Source: Candidatus Omnitrophota bacterium | GTDB lineage: Bacteria > Omnitrophota > JACPQZ01 | Length of the DNA stretch: 36,918 nt | Reading direction: 5' to 3' | NCBI GenBank assembly: GCA_016190205.1 | Contig: JACPQZ010000043.1 | Location: 1-36,918, forward strand | Part shown: one piece after another, positions 1 through 8,471 of the stretch | Layout of the letters: each line of letters begins with the position of its first letter | Position numbering within the stretch: position 1 is the stretch's first letter | Translations under genes and position numbers: made by a program | The notes under the pieces: generated by a model | The model's database searches: none | What the model was told of the DNA's origin: nothing | The model's input: the letters and a program-made list of their open reading frames with translations, nothing else

Positions 1-359
1 CTCCCGTAGGAGTCAGGGCAGTGTCTCAGTCCCAGTGTGGCTGACCATCCTCTCAGACCAGCTACCCATCATCGCCTTGGTAGGCCATTACCCCACCAAC
101 TAGCTAATGGGCCGCGGGCCCCTCATCGGCTGATAGCTTACAAGTAGAGGCCATCTTTCACCCCAAGGACCAAAGTCCCCGGTGTCGTATCCGGTATTAG
201 CACGTCTTTCGACATGTTATCCCGATGCCAAAGGTAGGTTACCCACGTGTTACTCACCCTTTCGCCACTCTGGTTTGATTGCTCAAACCATCGTTCGACT
301 TGCATGCCTAATCCACGCTGCCAGCGTTCGTTCTGAGCCAGGATCAAACTCTCCGTAAA
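1..359 (-). rRNA. 16S ribosomal RNA, 5' part only (runs off the window)
   Basis: The complement of the universal 27F site (AGAGTTTGATCCTGGCTCAG) lies at 333-352, which puts the mature 5' end near 359. The complement of the conserved 338-357 region (ACTCCTACGGGAG) is at the very edge, positions 1-13. About the first 350 nt of the gene are present, and the rest lies outside the window. The gene is read leftward, codirectional with all protein genes, about 200 nt after tyrS. The 5' end is estimated by alignment to E. coli numbering. The fragment covers V1-V2 and would place the organism. Confidence 0.97.
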
Positions 360-391
360 AATAAAGAGTTGACGTTGGCCTGCACCGACTT

Positions 392-402
392 TTCAAAGAG
401 CA
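392..402 (-). promoter_or_regulatory. boxA antitermination element of the rrn leader
   Basis: The minus-strand sequence TGCTCTTTGAA agrees with the first eight bases of the E. coli rrn boxA. It lies 33 nt before the 16S 5' end. boxA in nascent RNA recruits NusB-NusE and SuhB to suppress premature termination. Its presence after a terminator-like hairpin makes functional sense. Confidence 0.6.
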
Positions 403-442
403 ATCTTTTCTGATACAAAAACTAAAGAGAAAAAATGAAGGC

Positions 443-468
443 AAAAAAAGAGCACCCTTGAGGGTGCC
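443..468 (-). terminator. Terminator-shaped hairpin between tyrS and 16S, inside the rrn leader
   Basis: On the minus strand GCACCC, a 4-nt loop and GGGTGC (452-467) are followed by TCTTTTTTT. This is a canonical intrinsic terminator shape. It would stop transcripts reading through from tyrS. Because it lies downstream of the rrn promoter (539-567), it would also lie in every rRNA transcript, so rrn transcription must read through it or be attenuated by it. Confidence 0.75.
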
Positions 469-538
469 ATGTTACCGCTTCTCAAGGCCGGCTTTTAGAA
501 GAGATCCTCCAAAAAGCAATAGCGAATCATGTGCCCCT

Positions 539-567
539 ATAATAGTTATATAAGATATATTTGTCAA
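539..567 (-). promoter_or_regulatory. rRNA operon promoter (sigma70 type)
   Basis: On the minus strand the -35 box TTGACA (562-567) is followed by a 17-nt spacer and the -10 box TATTAT (539-544). The -35 is perfect and the -10 has one mismatch. The initiation region is near 531-533. The TGA inside TTGACA is the stop codon of tyrS (564-566), so promoter and coding sequence interlock. No other promoter-like sequence was seen before the 16S gene. Confidence 0.85.
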
Positions 568-1760
568 GGAACTTTAACGATGAGGCGCCTAAAGAACCGC
601 TTTCCTACCTTCAAAACCTGTCCATTTTCCACATCAATAAGGCCCTTGGATTCTTTGATCCTTGAGCCACCTAGGGTTACACCTCCCTGCTCAATCAATC
701 TCCGGGCCTCGCTTTTGCTTGCCGCACCCCCCGAATCTGTCACCAGGAAGACGGGGTCCACCTTGCCGTCCGATACTTTATCCCGCGGAACTGCATATTC
801 AGTTACCCGGCCCGGAATCTCCTTTTTCTGCACCACCTGCTCAAATTCGCACGCCGCCTCCAGGGCTTTTTGGCCCCCCCAGCATTCTTCTGTCAGCCGC
901 CGAGCAAGATCCTTCTTCGTTTCCAAGGGACGGGCGGAATCGAAGAGACGCGCAGCGGGAAACAAAATGTCTGCGTATTCACCGGTCAGCTTATCTGAAA
1001 GCGACATGATCTTTCCATACATGGAACTGGGAGGTTCCTGAATACCAATGTGATTCCCCAGGCTCTTGCTCATTTTGTCGTGTCCGTCCGTTCCGACCAA
1101 CAGGGGCATGGTGAGAACGATTTGAGGTTCCTGGCCCGCCTGACGCTGGAGCTCTCGGCCCACCAGGAGATTGAACTTCTGGTCGGTGCCTCCGATCTCG
1201 ACATCCGCCCTGACTCGAACGGAGTCATAACCCTGTATGAGGGGGTACAAAAACTCGTGCACGCCGATGGGCTGCTTCGCCTTTAAACGCTTTTCAAAAT
1301 CATTGCGCTCCACGAGCCGGGCCACCGTGTAGCCGGCGGCGATCCGTATGACCTCCTCCAATTTGAGTTCGTCCAGCCAATCGCTGTTGTCTACGACTTC
1401 GGTTTTCTTCCGGTCCAGATATTTGAACACCTGTTCCTGGTACGTCCGGGCGCAGCGGTCGACCTCTGTTCGCGTGATCTGCGGACGCGTCTGGGATTCG
1501 CCGCTCGGGTCCCCAATACGGGCGGTAAAGCCTCCGATGATAAATACGACGTGGTGCCCGAGCTCTTGAAAAGTTCGTAGCTTCCTAAGAACGACCGTGT
1601 GACCGAGATGAAGATCGGGATGGGTGGGATCGGCCCCGAATTTGATGCGGAGGGGCTTGCGGGCATGGTCAGCGCGCTTGAGTTTTTCCTCAAGCTCGCC
1701 TGCGCTCAAAAGCTCCGCAGAGCCGCATGAGATGAGTTCAATCTGCCGTTGAATGTCCAT
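564..1760 (-). CDS. tyrS: Tyrosyl-tRNA synthetase
   Basis: Class I aminoacyl-tRNA synthetase that charges tRNA-Tyr in the cytoplasm. The HIGH motif appears as HLGH inside DPTHPDLHLGHTV. The KMSKS loop is intact in GHDKMSKSLGN. A C-terminal S4-like RNA-binding domain contains SEARRLIEQGGV. Length of about 398 residues is normal for the TyrZ-like group with KFGADPTHPDLHLGH. The reading frame is open to an ATG at 1796, but the ATG at 1760 (MDIQRQIELI) fits family N-termini better. Neither start has a convincing Shine-Dalgarno sequence. tyrS is the last gene of the aromatic/S1 block, separated from rpsA by a 45-nt hairpin; its stop codon lies inside the rrn -35 box. Confidence 0.95.
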   Translation of the reverse strand: MDIQRQIELISCGSAELLSAGELEEKLKRADHARKPLRIKFGADPTHPDLHLGHTVVLRKLRTFQELGHHVVFIIGGFTARIGDPSGESQTRPQITRTEVDRCARTYQEQVFKYLDRKKTEVVDNSDWLDELKLEEVIRIAAGYTVARLVERNDFEKRLKAKQPIGVHEFLYPLIQGYDSVRVRADVEIGGTDQKFNLLVGRELQRQAGQEPQIVLTMPLLVGTDGHDKMSKSLGNHIGIQEPPSSMYGKIMSLSDKLTGEYADILFPAARLFDSARPLETKKDLARRLTEECWGGQKALEAACEFEQVVQKKEIPGRVTEYAVPRDKVSDGKVDPVFLVTDSGGAASKSEARRLIEQGGVTLGGSRIKESKGLIDVENGQVLKVGKRFFRRLIVKVP

Positions 1761-1825
1761 TGAGAACGCTGGTGAGATCCCTCGACTCGACCTCATTCAA
1801 TTCGGTCTCGCTCGGGACTTCATTC

Positions 1826-1870
1826 GCACGGATAACTTACGGAGCCTTTCAGGCTCCATAAGTTATGTGC
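1826..1870 (-). other. Long intercistronic hairpin between rpsA and tyrS
   Basis: GCAC, ATAACTTA and GGAGCC are mirrored by GGCTCC, TAAGTTAT and GTGC around a 5-nt loop. One C/A mismatch and one 2-nt bulge interrupt the stem. The hairpin begins directly after the rpsA stop codon (1871-1873) and has no T-run on either side. It is therefore more likely an mRNA 3'-end stabiliser or processing site than an intrinsic terminator. Confidence 0.7.
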
Positions 1871-3454
1871 TCATTGAAGCTTCAGGCTCAAGCCGATGCG
1901 GCGCTGCCCCTCATCAATCTTGATGATACGGGCTTCGATTTCCTGGCCGACCTTGAAGGACGTGGCAAGCTGGTGGGCCTGGGGCTCCTGAACTTGCGAG
2001 AGATGCACAAGGCCCTCGCAATCGTCGCGCAGATGTACAAACATCCCGAAGTTCGTGATTTTAGAGATTTCCCCTTTGATCTTCTCCCCCACCTTAAAAC
2101 CCCTGACGATGGAGGGCCAGGGATCCTCCTCGAGCTGTTTCCGGCCCAGCGCGATCTTCTTCGCTTTGGCATCGACGGAAAGGATGACCACTTCTATCTC
2201 ATCACCCTTTTTCAAAACCTCTCCAGGGCTCGTCACTTTCCTCGTCCAGGAAATATCAGAACTGTGCAGGAGGCCGTCTACACCGGGCTCCAGCTCTACA
2301 AAGGCGCCATAGTCCGTCAGGTTGCGGACTGTCCCCTTCACCTTCTGATGGACGGAGAATTTTGACTCGACCCCGCCCCAGGGATCCGTCTCCAGCTGCT
2401 TCAAACCTAGAGAGATCCTCTGGGCCTCCGACTCCACATTCAAAATCACGGCCTCCACCACATCCCCCACCTTAAGGATCTCGGATGGATGGGCCACGTG
2501 CCGGGTCCACGACAGCTCCGAAATGTGCACCAGGCCTTCGATGCCATTCTCAATCTCGACAAACGCGCCGTAAGGCATGAGGTTGACCACCTTGCCCTTG
2601 ATCTTGTCACCCGCCCGGTACTTCTTTCTGACCCCCTCCCACGGGTTGGGTGTCTGGTGCTTGAGACTTAAGGAAACTTTCTCATTGTCCTTATCGATGT
2701 TAAGTATCGTCACGTCGATCTCGGATCCCACCGACAGGACTTCCGAAGGGTGACCGATCCGGCTCCAGCTGATATCGGTAATGTGGAGCAGTCCATCCAC
2801 GCCCCCCAAATCAATAAACGCCCCGAAGTCGGTGATATTTTTCACGCGGCCCTTCCGCACCTGTCCTGTTTCAAGCGTCTCCAAGACCTTTCGGCGACTC
2901 GTGCGCCGCTCGTCCAAGAGGAAATCCTTGTGAGAAAGGACGATATTCTTCCTCCGTTTGTTGAGCTTGACGATCTTATACTTGAGCTGCTGGCCTATGA
3001 ACTGATCCAGATTCTTGAAGGGCTTGATGGACACGAGCGAGGCGGGCAAAAAGGCTTCCATCCCAATATCTACCATGAGTCCGCCGCGAACCTTTTTGAA
3101 GATCCTGCCCTCGACAATGCTGCCCTCCTCGCACTTCTCGATGATGCGGTCCCACCCCGCCACGCGATCCGCCTTGCGCTTGGAGAGAACCACCTGGCCC
3201 TCCTCGTTTTCGAGGGCCTCGATCAAAACCTGAAGCTCATCGCCTATCTGGGGCTGGCCTACATCCGAAAACTCCTGCAAGAGGATCGAGCCTTCCGACT
3301 TATATCCAATATCCACCTTGACGTGCGTGACAGAGACGGCGACGACCGTCCCCTTCACGATCTGCCCCTCCCGGAAATCTTTGAAAGACTGATAATAGAG
3401 TTCCTCCATGCCCTTGTCGACAGGGGCCTCCTGTTCCGCCAAATCAGACTTCAT
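1871..3454 (-). CDS. rpsA: 30S ribosomal protein S1
   Basis: S1 binds mRNA leaders and helps the 30S subunit start translation. Successive S1 (OB-fold) repeats are visible, with signatures such as GAFIDLGGVDGLLHITDISW, YGAFVEIENGIEGLVHISEL and YGAFVELEPGVDGLLHSSDISW. There are six in about 527 residues, as in proteobacterial S1. The frame opens at an ATG at 3481, 2 nt after the ispH stop. The ATG at 3454 (MKSDLAEQ) is preceded by AAAGGA at about 10 nt and is the more likely start. The order cmk, ispH, rpsA is a widely conserved cluster. Confidence 0.96.
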   Translation of the reverse strand: MKSDLAEQEAPVDKGMEELYYQSFKDFREGQIVKGTVVAVSVTHVKVDIGYKSEGSILLQEFSDVGQPQIGDELQVLIEALENEEGQVVLSKRKADRVAGWDRIIEKCEEGSIVEGRIFKKVRGGLMVDIGMEAFLPASLVSIKPFKNLDQFIGQQLKYKIVKLNKRRKNIVLSHKDFLLDERRTSRRKVLETLETGQVRKGRVKNITDFGAFIDLGGVDGLLHITDISWSRIGHPSEVLSVGSEIDVTILNIDKDNEKVSLSLKHQTPNPWEGVRKKYRAGDKIKGKVVNLMPYGAFVEIENGIEGLVHISELSWTRHVAHPSEILKVGDVVEAVILNVESEAQRISLGLKQLETDPWGGVESKFSVHQKVKGTVRNLTDYGAFVELEPGVDGLLHSSDISWTRKVTSPGEVLKKGDEIEVVILSVDAKAKKIALGRKQLEEDPWPSIVRGFKVGEKIKGEISKITNFGMFVHLRDDCEGLVHLSQVQEPQAHQLATSFKVGQEIEARIIKIDEGQRRIGLSLKLQ

Positions 3455-3483
3455 ATCCTCATCTTCCTTTCTCCTTTTCATGG

Positions 3484-4359
3484 TTATTTGACTTTCAGTT
3501 CCACTTGAGATCCCACGCGCTCAATCGCTTCCCTGACCTCGCGGATGGCCCAATCAGGGGTGGAGGCGCCGGCCGTGAGCCCGCAGCGCTCAATCCCATC
3601 GAACCACGATGGGTTGAGCTCCGCCGCCGTCTCAATGTGATAGGACCTGACGTGATGGGACCGGCATAACTCCACGAGCTCCTTAGTATTTGCGCTATTG
3701 CGTCCCCCGATCACCACCATGACATCCACTTCCCGGGCGAGCTCGGCCGTTGACTTTTGCATCTTAATGGTCTCGAAACAAATCGTGTTGAAAATTCTAA
3801 GCTCCAGATATTTCTGCGTGCGCTCAAGCCGATCCACAGTCCGGACGAATTGCCCCATGCCCTGCGTGGACTGCGACAAAAATGCCACGCGACGGCCCAG
3901 GAGCTTCAACGCGTCGACATCATCCGGTCCCCGGACGATATGCGCCTTCCCTTCTGAAAATCCGAAGAGGGACTTGACCTCGGGATGCTCCGGCTCGCCC
4001 AAAATGACTATTTCATAGCGATCCTTCAGGAGCTCCCGAATGATGCGCTGTTCCCTTACCACAAGGGGACAGGTCAGATCCAACAGCTCCAATCCCCTGT
4101 CCTGGGCTTCCTGAATGGATTTTGGAGGCAGCCCGTGCGCGCGAATCAAGGCCGTCCCGCCCCCTTCGATCTCCGAAAGATCATCGACGACATTGAGCCC
4201 GCCCTGCTCGAGCCGCTCAATGGTGGGCGGATTATGGATCAGGTGTCCCACCGAATGCACGGTCCCCTTGGGCGAATTGGCCAGGACCTGTTCGGTTTTT
4301 TCAACAGCCCGCTTCACGCCAAAGCAGAAGCCGCAATCCTTAGCCACTTCGACTTGCAT
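3484..4359 (-). CDS. ispH: 4-hydroxy-3-methylbut-2-enyl diphosphate reductase
   Basis: Last enzyme of the MEP isoprenoid pathway, reducing HMBPP to IPP and DMAPP with a [4Fe-4S] cluster. The three cluster cysteines are Cys12 (CGFCFGV), Cys97 (LDLTCPLV) and Cys194 (FNTICFETIKMQ). The acid/base glutamate lies in GEPEHPEV near residue 127. At 291 residues the protein is close to the usual bacterial length. GAGG sits 5 nt before the ATG. The gene precedes rpsA by a 2-29 nt gap, depending on the rpsA start, and follows cmk after 61 nt that hold a possible promoter. Confidence 0.96.
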   Translation of the reverse strand: MQVEVAKDCGFCFGVKRAVEKTEQVLANSPKGTVHSVGHLIHNPPTIERLEQGGLNVVDDLSEIEGGGTALIRAHGLPPKSIQEAQDRGLELLDLTCPLVVREQRIIRELLKDRYEIVILGEPEHPEVKSLFGFSEGKAHIVRGPDDVDALKLLGRRVAFLSQSTQGMGQFVRTVDRLERTQKYLELRIFNTICFETIKMQKSTAELAREVDVMVVIGGRNSANTKELVELCRSHHVRSYHIETAAELNPSWFDGIERCGLTAGASTPDWAIREVREAIERVGSQVELKVK

Positions 4360-4382
4360 AGGGACCTCAAAAGGTGCCTAAC

Positions 4383-4412
4383 AGTATACAGGATACAACT
4401 AATTTTTCCCAA
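4383..4412 (-). promoter_or_regulatory. Possible promoter upstream of ispH-rpsA
   Basis: On the minus strand TTGGGA (4407-4412), 18 nt and TATACT (4383-4388) lie in an AT-rich gap after cmk. The -35 box is imperfect. It would give ispH-rpsA-tyrS a start of their own inside the longer operon. The same bases contain ACAGTAT, ACAGGAT, ACAACTA, a short 7-nt-period run. Confidence 0.35.
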
Positions 4413-4420
4413 CCTTTAAT

Positions 4421-5086
4421 TTATTTTGAATTCAAATAAAGCACAATGCGATCCACCACCTCGCCTACCGATAGCCTCGTGGAATCTATCACCAACGCTC
4501 CTTGAGGAATGCGCAGAGGAGCTGACTCGCGTAACTGGTCGATCTCATCGCGCGTCCTGAGATCCTCCTCAATATGCTCCGTGGAATCACTTCCCCAATC
4601 CCCGGCCTGTCTTGACCTGCGTTCCACACGGGTCTCGAAGTTCGCGTCCAGGAAAACCTTCTTCCGTACCCCCGGAAACACGACGCTGCCCATATCCCGC
4701 CCTTCCACTACTGCGCCTTGAGAGAGGTCCCATAACAAGCGTGTAACCGCCTGCCGCACGCCTGGCACTTTAGCGACGAGCGAGACAGTTTCGTCCACCC
4801 GGGGCGACCGGAGGCGCGTGGTGACCGGAGTGCCGTTTACCTTAACCAGGGGCGGTTTGGCCGGATCGGTTTCCACCTCAATCTTGAGTTCCGCGGCCAG
4901 CTCTTGAAGCGCCTGCGTGTCATCCAAATCGAAACCCCGATCCAGCGCCTCAAGGGTGATGGCCCTGTAGATGGATCCGCTGTCTACGTACCGCACCAGG
5001 AGCCGCCGCGCAAGCGCGCGGGCTGCTTCGCTTTTCCCGGCGCCTGCAGGGCCGTCAATCGTGACGAGAGGGCTGCCCGATCCCAT
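4421..5086 (-). CDS. cmk: Cytidylate kinase
   Basis: Phosphorylates CMP and dCMP using ATP. The Walker A motif GPAGAGKS is at residues 12-19. VDSGSIYRA, VEGRDMGSVVFP and the lid region RTRDEIDQLRES correspond to the substrate-binding motifs of the family. Length of 221 residues is typical. The ATG overlaps the end of tyrA by 32 nt, and GGGAAAAG lies just upstream. cmk next to ispH and rpsA is a common bacterial arrangement. The aroA gene usually found between tyrA and cmk is absent. Confidence 0.95.
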   Translation of the reverse strand: MGSGSPLVTIDGPAGAGKSEAARALARRLLVRYVDSGSIYRAITLEALDRGFDLDDTQALQELAAELKIEVETDPAKPPLVKVNGTPVTTRLRSPRVDETVSLVAKVPGVRQAVTRLLWDLSQGAVVEGRDMGSVVFPGVRKKVFLDANFETRVERRSRQAGDWGSDSTEHIEEDLRTRDEIDQLRESAPLRIPQGALVIDSTRLSVGEVVDRIVLYLNSK

Positions 5087-5933
5087 GTATCTTTTCCCGC
5101 AGCGCCCTTGCGCGCACCAGAAATCTTACCAAACTGCGGCCTTCCCCTCTACGGATCCAACGCTCCACCTGACCAAGGTTAAGCCTAAAACGCGATAGCG
5201 CGTCGGCAACCTCATGCCGGTTGGATAGAAAAATCTCGCCCCAAAGGTTAGGATCGGAGGAGGCAATCCGGGTCACATCCTTAAATCCCCCCGCCGCGAA
5301 ACGCAAGTGACTGGATTTCAGGCTCCCGGCGAGGGTCCCAGCCACCGCATGGGGCAGATGGCTTGTTAAAGCGAGTATCTCATCGTGCTCCTGCGGTGAC
5401 ATCACCGCGATGCTTACTCGAAGCTTGGAAAGAAATTTGGCCAACGAGGCGATAGCCTTGGGTGAAGTCCGGCGCGAACGGGTCAGGATCCATGTCGCAC
5501 CACGGAAAAGGCCGGGCCGGGAGGCCTTTAGCCCCGCCTGCTCCGAACCCGCCAAGGGATGCCCTCCCACGAAAAGAAAGCTATCCGGTGTCCCGCTCTC
5601 GATGTTCCGGACAATGAGCGACTTCGTGCTGCCCACATCTGTGACCACAACGCCAGGCTCCGCCTGCCGCGCGATCACCCTGGCCAGGCGCATGATCTCC
5701 TGCGGAGGAGTGCACAAAAATATGAGGTCTGCACCGTCGATACCCTGCTTCAGGCGGATCGTTCCCCGGTCGCAGGCACCCATCCTGATGGCAGGTGCGA
5801 TGGAGGAAGGTCGGCGGCAGATCCCGACTACCTCTCGAGCAATCCGCGCCTTCCGGATCGCGAGACCCAGCGACCCTCCTATGAGGCCCATGCCGACGAT
5901 GGCAACCACAGGCTTCCCGCGTTTAGGGCTCAT
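5055..5933 (-). CDS. tyrA: Prephenate dehydrogenase (tyrosine pathway)
   Basis: NAD(P)-dependent oxidative decarboxylation of prephenate, or oxidation of arogenate; the substrate cannot be told from sequence. The Rossmann motif GMGLIGGSLG is at about residue 14 from the chosen start. The region continues with DVGSTKS, GGHPLAGSE and SHLPHAVA, all hallmark motifs of this family. The protein has no fused chorismate mutase or ACT domain. The frame opens at a GTG (5942), but ATG 5933 (MSPKRGKP) has AGGA about 10 nt upstream. The 3' end overlaps cmk. Confidence 0.93.
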   Translation of the reverse strand: MSPKRGKPVVAIVGMGLIGGSLGLAIRKARIAREVVGICRRPSSIAPAIRMGACDRGTIRLKQGIDGADLIFLCTPPQEIMRLARVIARQAEPGVVVTDVGSTKSLIVRNIESGTPDSFLFVGGHPLAGSEQAGLKASRPGLFRGATWILTRSRRTSPKAIASLAKFLSKLRVSIAVMSPQEHDEILALTSHLPHAVAGTLAGSLKSSHLRFAAGGFKDVTRIASSDPNLWGEIFLSNRHEVADALSRFRLNLGQVERWIRRGEGRSLVRFLVRARALREKIHGIGQPSRHD

Positions 5934-5967
5934 GTCAAGCACGTCCTACGAGAGATATGCGTGATTC

Positions 5968-6057
5968 GTACTGCGTACAGCGTACAGCGTACTGCGTGTA
6001 GAGTACCGTGCGTAGTAAAAGCCTGCGATTCACGATCCACGATTCACGATCCACGAA

Positions 6058-6060
<3 letters not shown>
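5968..6060. repeat. Heptad array between aroF and tyrA
   Basis: Two blocks of 7-nt-period repeat fill the gap. The first (5968-6009) reads GTACTGC, GTACAGC, GTACAGC, GTACTGC and decays from there. The second (6026-6060) is CGATTCA, CGATCCA, CGATTCA, CGATCCA, CGAATCA. The last heptad contains the aroF stop codon. No gene, promoter or T-run is seen. Confidence 0.85.
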
Positions 6061-7070
<1,010 letters not shown>

Positions 7071-7074
<4 letters not shown>

Positions 7075-8186
7075 GCCGTCCGCTCCTTTACTCTCGGCTT
7101 AAGCTGAATGACCGTTTCCAAGGCCTTCACGAAACGCTTGTTTTCCGCCTCAGTGCCCACGGTGACCCGCAGGGCCCGTTTGAGGCCGTAGGCATCCATT
7201 TCCCGGACGATGACGCCCTGTTTGAGAAAAGCTGCCGCTGCCTGTTTGCTCGGCAGGGGAAGCGTGAAGAGAACAAAATTAGCGGCGCTCCTGACGTAGG
7301 ACACCCCGAGCGCCTGGAAAGACTTCTCAAGCGCGGCCCTCCCTTTTTCCACCATCTTGCGCGTCGCCGTGAGGTGATCTGTATCCTCCAGCGCGGCCCT
7401 TGCCGCTACAAGGGCAAGAGAATTTACATTAAAGGGCTGACGGACCTTATTCATGGAACGAGCGATCTCTCTCATCGCGACTCCGTACCCGATACGCAGG
7501 CCCGCAAGACCGTACGACTTGGAAAATGTACGCACCACCACCACGTTTGGCCGACGATCGCGCATGAGGTCTGGAAAGGTCTTCAGCTCGCTGAAGTCAT
7601 AATAGGCCTCGTCGAATACGACCAGGACCCGCTCGGGTACCTTTCGCAAAAAGTCATTGACCTCGTCCCGATCGAGCGCAGTGCCGGTAGGGTTATTGGG
7701 ATTGGAGATAAAAATAACCTTGGCCTTCTCCGAGATCTGGCCTGCGATGGAGTCAAGATCATAACGATAATCTTTGAGGGGCACGAAACGGCCCCTTGCC
7801 CCCGCGACATGCACGAGGGCCTCGTATACCAGAAATGTGCTCTCCGACGTCAGGATCTCATCTTGTGGTTCCACAAAGGCGCGCGTGACGAGCTCCAGGA
7901 TCTCGTTGGATCCGTTGCCCAGAACGATCTCCTGGGAATCCACCCCCAATGACCCCGCCAGGCTCTCTTTAAGCTCGCGCACGAGTTCTCCATCTGGATA
8001 GCGATGGATCTCATCCAGATAAGATTTTACTGCCTTAAGCGCCTTCGGAGAGGGCCCCAGCGCGTTTTCATTCGAGGCGAGTTTTATAACGTCCTTCATG
8101 CCCAACTCGCGGACCACCTCTCGGATGGGCCGGCCCGGCACGTAGGGCCGGATTTTAGCAATGCTTGCGCGGGGATTAATCTTCAC
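7071..8186 (-). CDS. hisC: Histidinol-phosphate aminotransferase family protein
   Basis: PLP-dependent fold-type I aminotransferase. Visible motifs are LASNENALGPSPKA, the substrate-side GNGSNEILEL, NPNNPTG, VFDEAYYDF and the PLP lysine in RTFSKSYGLAGLRIGYG. No other his genes are present, and the setting between pheA and aroF/tyrA suggests it serves phenylalanine and tyrosine transamination, as many HisC-like enzymes do. The frame runs upstream to 8258, but that stretch is repeat-derived. GTG at 8186 (VKINPRASIAKI) has GGAGGAAG 8-10 nt upstream, a strong start. The 3' end overlaps aroF. Confidence 0.93.
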
Positions 8187-8226
8187 GTAAATAGCTTCCT
8201 CCCGTACTGCGTCCTTCGCTTGCCGC

Positions 8227-8471
8227 GTATCTCGTATCTCGTGAAGCGTATCTCGCAAACCGTTGCTCGTCTATCGCCTGTCGTGAGTGGTGAGTGATGG
8301 GTGATGAGACTGTCACATCACACACCCCTCAACACACACCCCTTCGTGCGTATCTCGTATCTCGTGAAGCGTATCTCGCAATCGGATGTTACTACGTTTG
8401 CGCTTCACGCTTCACGAGCGACGCTTCACGCATGTGGTGCGCCACGCTTCACGCGCCACGATCGTTCACGA
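8227..8471. repeat. Composite heptad-array element between pheA and hisC
   Basis: About 245 nt of 7-nt-period sequence. It holds GTATCTC, GTATCTC, GTGAAGC, GTATCTC at 8227-8254 and again at 8350-8377; a 34-nt block is identical between 8225-8258 and 8348-8381. The centre (8283-8346) has GTGAGTG, GTGAGTG, ATGGGTG and a partly inverted CACA-rich half. The part nearest pheA (8402-8471) has GCTTCAC, GCTTCAC, GAGCGAC, GCTTCAC and ends over the pheA stop codon. GTGAAGC and GCTTCAC are reverse complements, so the element can fold on itself. No gene or promoter is visible. Confidence 0.85.

Larger units (their letters stand above)
360..538 (-). other. rRNA operon leader with hairpin and boxA-like elements
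   Basis: About 175 nt separate the rrn promoter from the 16S 5' end. Read on the minus strand, the leader holds a GC-rich hairpin followed by a T-run (443-468) and then TGCTCTTTGAA at 392-402. That sequence matches the NusB/NusE boxA consensus (TGCTCTTTAACA in E. coli rrn). The bases after the hairpin also read TGCTCTTTTTTT and could be a first, weaker boxA. No protein or tRNA gene is seen here. Assignment as antitermination leader rests on boxA resemblance and position. Confidence 0.7.

Noticed and set aside
138-347. 69-codon minus-strand frame
   Set aside because: Lies within the 16S rRNA.
2750-3508. 252-codon plus-strand open frame opposite rpsA
   Set aside because: Shadow of the S1 repeats; no homology, no ribosome site.
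4381-4401. ACAGTAT, ACAGGAT, ACAACTA as another heptad array
   Set aside because: Only three loose units; too short to separate from chance in an AT-rich promoter region.
8187-8258. N-terminal extension of HisC (MRDTLHEIRDTRQ...)
   Set aside because: Encoded by the heptad array; a GTG with a strong ribosome site at 8186 gives the normal N-terminus.
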